DNA from: Paramecium sonneborni
Lineage: Eukaryota; Ciliophora; Oligohymenophorea; Peniculida; Parameciidae
DNA: 57,810 bases
Direction of reading: 5' to 3'
Assembly (NCBI GenBank): GCA_905182985.1
Contig: CAJJDN010000022.1
Coordinates: forward strand, 216,430 to 274,239
In this document: piece by piece, positions 1-12,474 of the stretch
Layout of the letters: each line of letters begins with the position of its first letter
Numbering within the stretch: the stretch's first letter is position 1
The notes under the pieces: generated by a model
What the model was told of the DNA's origin: nothing
Seen by the model: only the letters and a program-made list of their open reading frames with translations
Databases searched by the model: none
Made by a program: the position numbers and the translations under genes

Positions 1-326
1 TTAGCTACAAAGAATCATGATATTATGTGTATTACATTAAAGAAAATATAAAAATTAGTCAAAAGTGGTTAAATGATAGGAGAAGCCTTAGTTCCTTATT
101 ATAGATAAATACTACCTGTTATGAATATGTATAAAAATAAAAGATGTAATCATTCATAATTTATTTAGTAAATATCGGAGATAAAATTGATTATGCATAA
201 AGAAAAAATGAAAATCTATCTGATCTTATCTAAGAAACATTAGAAACACTTGAAAAAAATGGAGGAGAAGATGCATATATTAATATTAAATATATGATAC
301 CAACATATGAAAGTTGTATGTTTTGA
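1..326 (+). CDS. PACRG: PACRG (Parkin co-regulated protein), C-terminal part
   Basis: The 5' end lies outside the window; the last 100 residues are present. PACRG is an inner-junction protein of ciliary doublet microtubules. The frame is open from base 1, passes a 23-nt intron (146-168) and ends at TGA 324-326. Visible family landmarks are [14 protein letters not shown], then GDKIDYAQRKNEN, DLIQETLE and the near-terminal [12 protein letters not shown], matching the conserved PACRG C-terminus in order and spacing. Several Gln are encoded by TAA, so the ciliate code is needed. The intron join is inferred because without it the second half is out of frame. Identification is very secure; the number of PACRG copies in the genome cannot be judged. 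Confidence 0.93.
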
Positions 327-385
327 TCGTATATATTCAGCTAAAAATAAATTTAAGATTTTTTTCTCTCTAAAATCAATATATT

Positions 386-722
386 TTCAAAGGCCATGAA
401 ATATTGATTACATTTATTTAGAGTAGAGTATAAAAAATAAGATAAAAGTTAATGACTTTGGGCTTCCCTAAATATATTTTTCGCGAAAGAGGAATATTGG
501 ATGATAAAAAGGTACTCACTATGGCTCCCATGTGCTCAATTTATCCATAGGAGCTTCTTTTTCATTGGTGACGTAGAGAAATCAATGGATCCTTATGTGA
601 AAGATCCACACCTGAAAACTTTAGGGATATGGTGTTTTTCAGAAGGGTTTGGCTGACAATTAGTAAAAGTAGAGGTTTGGGTGAAGAACGAGTATAAGTA
701 GCCCTCAATCCATGGTATCGAT
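386..722 (+). pseudogene. decayed Ser/Thr protein kinase remnant (CAMK/CDPK-like)
   Basis: No continuous frame exists, but kinase landmarks occur in the right order in shifting frames: a KP-x-NI-like patch (about 390-410), KVNDFGLPK resembling the DFG segment (about 448-475), a GT then Y/APM patch resembling the activation-loop end (about 512-535), and a terminal ERVQVALNPWYR resembling the R-x-x-x-x-AL-x-HPW end of a kinase domain (about 684-720). Several frame changes and a TGA interrupt it. I infer an old gene copy in advanced decay. The resemblance is by eye and could be over-read. Confidence 0.5.
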
Positions 723-1325
723 GGCTAACTGATATAAACTAACTACTAATTACATCAATTAATCTGAATAATAACTAAGAGTAAAACAAGATGAGCAAAA
801 CATGAAACAAGTCTGGAAACCATGTTCTCTTTAATACCTAACGGTCGGGGCGAACATTAGACATGAATATCTGAAGATAGTTTAACTAAACTTTGAGTAG
901 ACCTTAAAAGACATATAAAACAACATACTTAGTCAATGAGAGCTCTTATCCAAAAAAGAAGGGATAATAGATAAAATTAAATTAAATTAAAAAATCTCTG
1001 GGCCAAGTTCCCGACAGCCAGAAATGGGGTAGAGTTATGATTATTTATCTATTTAAATATTCAACATTTGAGGAGAGTAAGAGTTAAATTATCGAAAATA
1101 ACTAAAGGCTAAATACTATCCGCTTATTAATTTGTGTGTAAATTATTTCATATGGGATTTAGAATAATTATATTTGTTGATAATTTTGTGTTAATCATTA
1201 TAAATTGAAATGAGCTGTCAATTTTCATAAATGTTTTAATATTATTTCAAAATGAAATAAATTAAAATCAATTTTTTAATTTATTCTTTATAACAAATAT
1301 GTTAAGATTGAAGGTAGAAAAATTT
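723..1325. other. non-coding stretch, no gene seen
   Basis: This stretch follows the kinase remnant. Parts of 780-1060 look less AT-rich than typical spacers here, which suggests decayed coding sequence, but I could not assign a family. No RNA gene was recognised. Confidence 0.4.
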
Positions 1326-2298
1326 ATGTCTCAAAAAAGAAAATTTGAAAGAGAACAATAATTTTTAATCAGTAGACAACTCTATATCAAAAAGATAGAA
1401 AATAATGATTGTTTTAAATTTTTGGAGGATTTAGATTAAATTAAATTTGAATAAGTGGAGCAATATTTCTCAAAATTGATTGAAAATTCATTTGAAATTT
1501 TAAAGTAAGGCTTTATTTCTAAACTTTCCCTTCTATTTAGTACAAACTATAATTTAATTATAAAACACTTCAACATTTTAATACCTGCTCTTGTTATATT
1601 ATGTAAATAATCAGAATGTATTTAAATATAGCAAGAGCAGCTTGAAGCTTTTCCTTTCTTTTTAGAAGTTATTAAACTTTAAGATATAGAATTAATTGAC
1701 TTGGCTATAGAAGGATTGGTTAGTTTATCTTAGTATAAATTTGCAAAATTTGATTCATAAGAACTTATTTATAATTTAGTTGATTTGATAAATTTATAAG
1801 ATTCTAATATTAATATAGCATAGATTTTTGCTTTGATTTTATAATGGTAAGAAATCAAAATTCACAACAAACAAATGATTGATTTATTATTTACTTCAAG
1901 ATTTCAAGCATCTATTATATATTATTTAAATATAGATTGCTATACAATTATAAAATTTCTACTTAAATTATTAGAAAAAAATTTCGATTTGAGTTTTATT
2001 ATTGATACTGAATTTTTACAAACAATTACAAGATTATGTGAGAACGCCAATGATAATAGAAAGATTTAAGTATCTTAATATCTAAAAATAGGTATTTTAT
2101 TTCATGAAGCATTTATTATCTTAAAATTCAAATGCTATGTAATAGATCGATTATAGTCCTCTAATTCTTTAAGCTTAAAAAATGAAGAACGAAGAAAATT
2201 CATATAATTTTTTAATTGATTAAGTTTTAAATTTGTTAAGCCTTTAGAGTTCTTTAGTAAAAAAATAGAAACCTATTGAAATTCTCAAAGAATTATGA
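1326..2298 (+). CDS. armadillo/importin-alpha-like helical repeat protein
   Basis: A 316-residue protein from ATG 1326 to TGA 2296-2298, with one 22-nt intron (2070-2091). Without that intron the frame ends early at 2219 in unconvincing sequence; with it the C-terminus continues cleanly (VFYFMKHLLSQ...). The start MSQKRKFEREQQFLISRQL is basic and resembles an importin-beta-binding-like N-terminus, and the body is a run of amphipathic helices with Leu/Ile spacing typical of ARM or HEAT repeats. The family call is tentative: the repeats are degenerate and the protein is shorter than importin alpha (about 500 residues). It converges with the TBC gene, 139 bp between stops. Confidence 0.55.
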
Positions 2299-2437
2299 AA
2301 TATTTACTAATTTATTTATTGTTTAATTTACACAATCAAATAACAAAATGTTATTCAAAAAATGATATATTTAAGAGGACTAGCTAAAAAATTTTATTAA
2401 ATATATTTTTTCAGTATATTTTCAATAATCTAAAACA

Positions 2438-3439
2438 TCACAAATGGATTGAAAGCAACTAAGACAAGTAATCTTTTCCATCATCTAATTTATCTAGGGC
2501 ATCTTCAATAAGATCATTTTTTATATAGACAATCATCTCATTTTGATCTTGACACTTCAAAATTTCAACTTATTGTATTTTAAGTAATTATATGATAACA
2601 GTCTACAAAATGGCTTTTTTGTATTTAATTTATTTTACATTCTTTTTCAAACAAGAAAATATCTAAAATTCTTAGTGCTAATTCCTTTCTGACAAGCTAA
2701 AACAAGGAGAATATATAGGAGTCAAAGCAATATTAAGGTTCGACTTTTAATTCTTACATTTTATAATAGATTAAAGGAACTTCAAATTAAATTCTTTTCT
2801 CAATAATTTCTAGGATAGTCATATCCATTAAAAATACTAAGAATAATAAAATTTGATACTACCTTTACGATAATTTTAGATATTCAAAATGTGATTTAAA
2901 ATGATGAAACATAGTTCTTCTTATTATAATTATTCTAATATAGAAGATGCTATAAAATTCATTCCATATACATATTTAACTTCTTTATCCAAATTAGAAT
3001 AGGCAATAAGAATCCTTTTCAATTTATCTAATTTTTCTTAATCAACTTTATCTGATTCAAAATTTGTATCTGATTAGCTAGAATCAGATGAGCCAGATAA
3101 TCTTTTTGAATTACTTTTAGATCGAAAACTTTTATGCAGATCTTTAAGAATGTATTACTCAGATGGTGACTCGAATTGAAGTTTCTAATATAATAAATTT
3201 TTAATTCTAGCTTTTTCTGTAAGCCAAAACCAAACTTGACATCTTAAATCTAAAGGGAAATTATGTCTCAGATTATAGCTTAATTCTGAATATCCTTAAT
3301 CCTCAAAAGATCCTTTCATAATTTCTATCCATCGTTCCTTGGTAAACTTAGGACATATTTCACTGGTTCGTTGTTTTGGTTTTGATTTTGATCTCTTGGG
3401 TGATTCACCCGTTTTTATTCTTTTTGCTTTACAACACAT
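2438..3439 (-). CDS. TBC-domain Rab GTPase-activating protein
   Basis: A 316-residue protein, ATG at 3439-3437, TGA at 2440-2438, with introns at 2837-2862 (26 nt) and 2614-2638 (25 nt). TBC hallmarks are in order: R-x-x-VW at LRCQVWFWL (about residue 60), then KDLHKSF, then LKRILIAYSNLDKEVKYVYGM, which contains the ILxAYSxxDxxVxYxxGMN block. TBC proteins accelerate GTP hydrolysis by Rab GTPases in membrane traffic. The IxxDxxR arginine-finger motif is altered (ILKDLHKSF in place of the usual I-x-x-D-x-x-R), and a Ser/Asp-rich insert sits between it and the YSxxD-type glutamine-finger region, so catalytic competence is uncertain. The gene is divergent from the helicase gene, 142 bp between starts. 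Confidence 0.85.
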
Positions 3440-3581
3440 TAACATATTAATTTAATTAACATAATGAATTTTTGATAAAATTAGAATCTAATAATATTTT
3501 TTAAAAATTACCTATTTTTTTATATTCATATATTTCATAATGTTCTATTTATTTATATATAATTTATTTATTTAAAGGACA

Positions 3582-6500
3582 ATGAATAGAAATTAGTAAT
3601 AACAAGGAAAAAGAAAGTAGAACAATAATAATAATAGAGGACAGCAATAACAATAAAATTCTTAATAACGCCCTTAATAATAATAATAATAATAATAATA
3701 ATACATCCAACAATCCTAAAGAAATACAAGAGGAAGAGAGTTTAGAAGAAGAAGATAAGAATAAAAAGAGAGAGAAATGTAAAGAACAATTTAAAAATAA
3801 AATCAAATTGAATTTACAAATTGGTTCAATTCTATTTCAACAACAATGACAAATATAGATAATATCATGTTAAAGTTTTAACAATAAGATGATTTAGAAG
3901 AATTGTTTAGTAATATGAAGATACATCCAAATTAACTAAATTCTTTCATTACTCTAATGAGAATTTTTGGAGAATAAAAATAATATGATGCTTCAGGCTA
4001 TGTAGATTTAATATTAAGAAGTTCTAGCTTTAATACTCAAATAGATGAAAAATGCACTTTACTTTTACTTTATTAAAACTCTATAGAGTATTTGAATTAA
4101 GAATTGGAAATATTGTACAGATTATTTTAAAGTTTAAAACTTCGTGATTATTACTCTCTAAAGCAGTCTAGCATTGCTAGTTTTTATAATCTTTTAAAAA
4201 TCATCGAATTATATAATCCAACCCTTCAAAATAAAGCAAATAAAATTTTTTCGAACTGTGATTAATTCTTAAAATAAATTTATTCTACAGCTAAAGTCTT
4301 AGAATGGAGATAAATCCCTATATATCCTGTAGAATTAGAATTCTTTTCATACAATGGGAGAGCTAATTAATTATTTGGAAAATTAGAGATTCTGTAGATT
4401 GGAAACAAAAGTCTTGATTTATATCTTGATTTTCATTTTAATCTTATAAGAGAAGATTATATATTAGAGTTCAAAGAAGCAATTATTAGTTTAAATGAAT
4501 TTGGATTTTAAAATGTTAACAGGGAAAAAACTAGTAATATTGGTTTATATTAAAATATTGAACTGTTATCATCAGGAATGAATAATTAGGATATAGTTTG
4601 GAAAATTTAAGTTGAATAATTTAATATGGATGGTAGAAAGTAGAAGAATATAAATTGGGCAAAATCAAAAAAGTTGGCTTCTGGTTCATTAATTTGTTTA
4701 ACTAATATTGAATGTTATCCATTAATTTTTGGAGTTATTACATATAGAGATGTTAAATAAAATTAATATAAAAATGGAAAAATATAATTAGAGTTTAGAT
4801 TTTTAAATCTAAATACATCATTAATGCAATTTTTTAATTTATTTTCATAAAAAACAATACTAATGTAATGTGAAGGATTAATTGATCCTATTCTATATTA
4901 TTTAGAATCATTAAAAAATAAAGTTAGTCTACCTTTTGCAAATATTATTATTGAAAATTAAAATGTGATAAAATAACCTAATTATTTAAATTATAATCCC
5001 GTTTTTGATATTGATATATCAGGTAGTAATTTTTATTAAGGAAATAAATTCAATATATTTTAATAGCCTTGGCCATAATTGTAAACATCTCTAGATTTAT
5101 CTTAAATAAATGCTATCAAATTGATGCTTTAAAAGGAAGTAGCTTTAATTTAAGGACCTCCAGGAACAGGTAAAACTTATTGCGGAGCTCTTGCTGTTAG
5201 GTTATTGTATCAAAATTTACAAAAAAAGGATTTCCCAATTTTAATTGTTTGTTATACAAATCATGCTTTAGATTAATTCTTAGAACATATTATTAAATTT
5301 GTACCAATTGAATATGTTGCAAGATTAGGGGGTTAATCAAAAAATCCTATATTATAATAATGTTAAGTTAGGTGTAGATAAAAAGTAGATTTTGAATTTC
5401 GAGAATTTAATAAATTAAAAAAACAAATGGGTACAATAATAGAAAGAATGCTAAAATATGAGTATTAAATTAAGCCAAAAGATTTAGAAAAATTATGGCC
5501 AGAACTATATTAATCTATAATTTATAACTTTTTTTGTGATAATGACTTACTAGTAAATGATGAGGAAATTGATGAAGATCTTTATTTATAGGAAAATGGA
5601 GAATAAGAATTGATAAAAAATTGGATTTACTGTTAAAAACCTAAAGAGAATACTATTGTTGAAGGTTATTTAAATGGAATGAATAGATATTTTAAAATGG
5701 ATCAGATACTTAAATAAACTTAATAATTTATAAATTTATAAAAAACTCCTGGTTTAGAAAGGTAAGAACATGATAGTTCAGATGAAGAATTAGATGAATA
5801 TTTAGATTCAGAAGATGAAGCAAATTATAATGATAATTATAAGGATCTTAAATTTAATTCATTTGGCGTAGATTAAGCAATTAAAAATTTTAATGAGCTT
5901 CATTAAAATTAAAATTTATTACATTATACCTATCCTTCAATTGAAAATATAAAAAGTTATCTTAATTAACACAAGAGTAATCCTTGGAAATTAAATCCAA
6001 TTGATGTAAAAGAAATCTTAATATATTTAGAATGTCTAAGATATTAAAATGATAGTATAAAATTTTAAAAATTATACAAATAATTTTCTGAATAATCTAA
6101 TAAACTTAAAGATTTATATGATGAGAATGAGATTTAAATATTAAATAGCATGAAGATTATAGGAGTAACAGTAACAGGTGTAGCTAAATAAACAAATAAA
6201 TTATAAAAATTAAATACAAAGATAATGGTAATCGAGGAAGCTGCTGAAGTATTAGAATCTCACATAGCAAGTATATTAACTTCAAATTTATAACATTTAA
6301 TTCTTATAGGTGATCATTAATAATTAAAACCATCTCTAAAAAATTACTTTTTATAAGAGAAATTGAAAGCTAACGTATCTTTATTTGAAAGATTATTTTT
6401 AAATAAATTACCAAGTGTTACTTTAACATCATAAAGAAGAATGAAAACAAAGTTTGCAGATTTTATACGTTAAATTTATGGATAATCTTATGAAGATCAT

Positions 6501-9461
6501 CCAGATATATTGAAATTAAATGAAAAAGAAGTACTTGGTTTAGAGAAAGATCTAGTATTTTTTAATCATAAATGGTTTGAGGCTTAAGATGAAAATTCAA
6601 AAGAAAATAAATAAGAAGCATAAATGATTTATTAAATGGTTTAATATCTATTGAAATGTGGTCATTAATAAAATTCAATAAGTGTACTAACTTTATATTT
6701 AAAATAAGCATAAATATTAAAAAGAAAGTTTTTAGATTCTAAATAAAATTAAATAAAAGTATAAACAGTAGATAATTATTAAGGAGAAGAAAATGATATA
6801 GTGATTATATCTTTAGTGAGAAATAATAAAAAAAATATTTTAGGATATATATCAATAGAAAATAGAATAAATGTAGCATTATCAAGAGCAAGAATAGGTT
6901 TATATGTATTTGGAAATTTTGATTTTATTTAAAAGGCTTCACATCTTGGAAGTACATGGTAGAAAATGATTCTTTTAGCTTAAACTAAAAATTGTTTGAA
7001 TGATTACATTAATACTAAATGTATACCACATGGAAATTGTTAAACTATAAGATAACCAGAAGATTGGACTAAAATTAAACCAAATTTATGTGATAAAAAA
7101 TGTTTAAAGCTTTTTTAAAATTGTAATCACTTGTGTAATAAAAATTGTCATATTAGTGATTGTCATCCAGCAGAAACTTGTCCATTTTAATGTGATAGAA
7201 TAATTGATTGTGGTCATAAATGTAAATTATTATGTAAAGATAAATGCAAATGTACAGAAACAGTTGATTTAATTTTACCTTGTAATCATAAAATGATGGC
7301 TTTATGTGGTACTGATCCTAATAATTAAAAATGTTAAAAAAAATAATAAATTTAATTTTCTAAGTGTGATCATATAACAGAATATTTGTGTTATGAAAGA
7401 TAAAAATATACAAAAGAGTGTTTATAAATATGTCAAAGGAATCTTCCATGTGGACATATTTGTAATAAAATTTGTTCATAAAATTGTGGATAATGTGAAT
7501 AGGAATGTTAAAAAGAAAGACCATGTGGACATAAAAATAAATGTAAAAACAAATGTTATTAAAATTGTTCACCTTGTGATTCACCAGTAGAAACTAAATT
7601 GATTTGTGGTCATCAAACATTCTTTCCATGTTGTTCTCAAAAAAAAGATCTATAAAATTATATTTGTTAATAATAATGTATTAAAAAAAGATTATGTGGT
7701 CATGATGGATAGAAATGTAAGAATAAATGCAATTAAGAATGTTCCCCTTGTTTATAAGAAGGTATAAGAAATTTAGAATGTGGACATGATATTTAAGTGA
7801 AATGTAGCACAGCTGATATTGAAGTTAGTAAAGCTTAATGTATGAAAGAATGCAAAAAAAAAAGATTATGTGGACATGATTCAATCTGTTTAAATAAATG
7901 TTATTAAGTATGTTCTCCTTGTTTAACAATTATTAAGAAAACATTAAATTGTGGACATTCAATCTAAATAGAATGTAATAAATCTAAATAATTTCATTTA
8001 TGTAAAGCAAAATGTGAAAAAAAAAGACCATGTAATCATAATTAAATATGTACAAATTTGTGTTCTGAATAATGTTCTCCCTGCAATGAAATTATTAATC
8101 ATACATTTCCCTGTAGTCATAAACAGGATTTCATATGTTCATCATCAGAAAGTTTAATCTAAAGCTTTAAATGTGTTGAACCATGCTTATTAAAAAGAAT
8201 ATGTGGACATAATGACCCTTGCTTAAATAAATGTTATGAAAATAAATGTTCTCCTTGTTAATAAATATTAAATAAAAAATTAGATTGTGGACATACAATT
8301 GAAGTTAAATGTTATGAATTTAATTAAACTTAAAAATGTTAATAACCATGTAATAAAATAAGAGAATGTGGACATATCTTTCCATGTTCTAAATTATGTA
8401 GCGATCAATGTTAACCATGTGAATAATAAGTTCTTAAAATATAACCTTGTGGACATTAACATTTAATTAAATGCTATTAATATTCATAACCAATCATTTG
8501 TAAAGAACCATGTATAAAAATTAGATCATGTGGTCATTCATATCCATGCACAAATAAATGTTATTAAGATTGTATTATTTGTAAAGAGATTGTCTAATTA
8601 AAACTTAAATGTGGACATGAGATTGATGTTGAATGTTTTAAATCATTACTCCCTTAGCCAAATTATATTTGTTAAAGATAATGCATCAAAACCAGAGTTT
8701 GCGGTCATAATTTTCCATGTTATAACTTATGTTTTAAAAATGATGAATGCACTCCTTGTCAGGCTAAAATTTTTAAATTATTAAACTGTGGTCATCAGTA
8801 CTAAATTCTATGTTATTAATCTAATTTAAATATAAAAGTTTAATGTGAATAACCATGTAATAAAAAAAGACCTTGTGGACATAATGTACCTTGTCAAAAG
8901 TAATGTTTTGAATCTTGTACTTTATGCACTGAATTATGTTAGTTTCAATAATAATGTGGCCATATAATATCTATTCAATGCTATTAAAAAACTGATTAGG
9001 TCTTTTTGAAAAAATTGACTTGTCTATAACCATGTAATAAAAAAAGAGATTGTGGTCACAACTTTAAATGCACAAGAGCATGTCATGAAATTTGTAATCC
9101 ATGCAAAATTGAAGTTTAATTAATTCTTAAATGTGGTCATGTTAGTTTAGCTTATTGTCATTAAGATCCAAACAAATTATAATGTACTTAACTATGTAAA
9201 ATTGAAAAGAAGTGTGGACATTCTTGTAGATAATTATGTGGATAACCATGTTTAAGATGTGAGGAAATAATAACTAAAAAATTCCCATAATGTAATCATT
9301 TAAGATAAATAAAATGTTATGAAAATAATCAATATTTGGTTTGCTAATAATTAGTTCCTAAGAGGTATTCCTGTCATAAACACAGTACCTAGATTCCTTG
9401 TTTTTCATTTAACTCTTTTTCTGAGAGATGTCCAGACTGCAAAGATTGTACAATATTCTGA
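3582..9461 (+). CDS. NFX1/ZNFX1-type superfamily 1 RNA helicase with long zinc-finger array
   Basis: A single 5,880-nt frame without introns encodes 1,959 residues. Residues 1-70 are Gln/Arg-rich with a nine-glutamine run. The SF1 helicase core has Walker A GPPGTGKT at residue 525, Walker B VIEEAAE near 884, GDHQQLKPS near 912, SQRRM near 949, TVDNYQGEEND near 1063 and ALSRAR near 1100. A large acidic insert separates motif I and motif II. From about residue 1200 to the end the chain alternates CGHxxxC-type and CGHxxPCxxxCxxxCxxC units, about 26 CxH units or 13 paired modules, as in NF-X1 zinc fingers. ZNFX1 relatives act in small-RNA pathways and antiviral sensing in animals and in heterochromatin RNAi in fission yeast; a role in Paramecium small-RNA pathways is inference only. 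Confidence 0.93.
3675..3701 (+). repeat. (TAA)9 microsatellite coding nine glutamines
   Basis: Nine consecutive TAA codons in the N-terminal region of the helicase gene, in frame. Under the standard code these would be stops. The opposite strand shows an artefactual poly-leucine frame here. Confidence 0.95.
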
Positions 9462-9832
9462 GTATTTAAGAATATATTTAGATAAATTGTACAAACTTTT
9501 TTTATATAATTTAAATTCTTAAATATAAATCTTTAAATTTTTAATCTATTTCTTTTTATGTATATTTATGAATTAAAAAGAGATTTACTAATTAATAATA
9601 AATATAGTCTAATAGTTATCTTAAATATCTTCATTTTTTTATTTCAATTATTAACTGTCTTTATTTTTTATTTATTCAAAAAATTAAAAACAAATTTGAT
9701 ATAGTAATATCAATATGTTTAAATTTTATTCATTTAATCTTGAATATTAGTATGAAGATTAACTTGCAAGGTTTTTACATAAAAGTAAATTGATAATAAA
9801 ATTTGATAATATATTAATTAATAATTAAGGAA
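9462..9832. other. AT-rich spacer
   Basis: 371 bp between the helicase stop and the CDPK start. Very AT-rich; no ORF, RNA gene or motif that I can support. Confidence 0.6.
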
Positions 9833-11448
<1,616 letters not shown>

Positions 11449-11562
11449 CAAATAATAAATTTATTTAACATTTATCAGTTTTTGAAAATCAAAAATAATA
11501 AATTTCTAATCATTTTTTATGTTGAAATGGTTTATTTTATTTTTTCATTTCAGATTAAATTA

Positions 11563-12350
11563 TCAGTCTTCATAAATTAATTTAACTACATCAATAATCA
11601 TTTCATATTTTCCTCTTGATAACAACTATTTACCATTATTAGCCTTCTAAATCAATTATCTTTAATTTACACATACTGCATCTTTTTTTTTCTATAAATT
11701 ATTACTCTCTTTTTTTATTTTTATTAGTTTGTGTATTTTAAGTTCCTTCATCTTTATATTGCACTTTTAAGAAATCTGTTTCTGTATTAAAACTATTATT
11801 CTGGATGCAAATCTATTTCCAAGAAAAATAACATTTATTTTTTAATCATAAAATTTTAATTTATTTAATTAATAGAAATTTTTTTATAAATTTTATAGTT
11901 TAAACTTTCTTTTTAAAATATTTTAAAATGTTTGTTTCTCAAATTGCAATGACCAATAACATCAAATATATATTCATCACATCCAAAAACTATTTAAAAG
12001 ATTCTAATCAATTATTAAATAATTATAAAAAAGTATTGATAGTTGTAAAAAAATATTTTAAGTGTACTGTTAGTTAACGGTATAGGAATAGAAATTTCAA
12101 AAGTATTTTCATTTAAAAAGATAATCATGCATAATACTTTATTTAGAATTAATCTTAAGCAATTATTAATGTAAATAGGTTTTTAGATAATTTATTATTT
12201 ATTAAATAAAAATTAAATCCTCCCAAAATGATCTAATTCTTAAATATAATTTTTTTCATATCTTTGTGATTAAATTTAGAGAGACAAATACATTTCTTAC
12301 AAAGAGGCAATTCTAAAATAAAACCGAAAGGCTTAAAAAAATTTTAAATA
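11563..12350 (-). pseudogene. probable decayed minus-strand gene, family unknown
   Basis: The 1,026-bp gap between CDPK and ENGase holds coding-like minus-strand text with Gln codons TAA/TAG in three frame blocks. The upstream block contains LCKKCICLSKFNH; the middle one contains FGCDEYIFDVIGHCN and a Lys-rich stretch; the last contains EKKRCSMCKLK and, after a plausible 21-nt intron, ends IIDVVKLIYED at TGA 11565-11563. No 20-33 nt intron joins the blocks cleanly; one join would need about 40 nt. I infer a gene with frame breaks, or an active gene with atypical introns. No known domain recognised. The rest of the gap, up to 12474, shows nothing further. Confidence 0.4.
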
Positions 12351-12474
12351 AATCTGAGGAGAAATATTAAACAAATATCAAGTTTAGGAAAATAAATTTA
12401 TTTTCTAAATTATTATGAAGTATATTTAAGGTTTTAGTAATAATTTTTACATATAATTAATTGATAATAAAATA

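Noticed and set aside
1501..1540. 36-nt GTAAGG...TTTAG segment in the ARM-like gene as an intron
   Set aside because: It is in frame either way and longer than the other introns; reading through gives plausible helix text, so it was kept as coding.
3564..3806. Minus frame rich in leucine
   Set aside because: It is the complement of the TAA/CAA polyglutamine tract of the helicase gene.
7360..7590. Overlapping plus and minus frames inside the helicase
   Set aside because: Both are out of frame with the zinc-finger array, which is continuous through this point.
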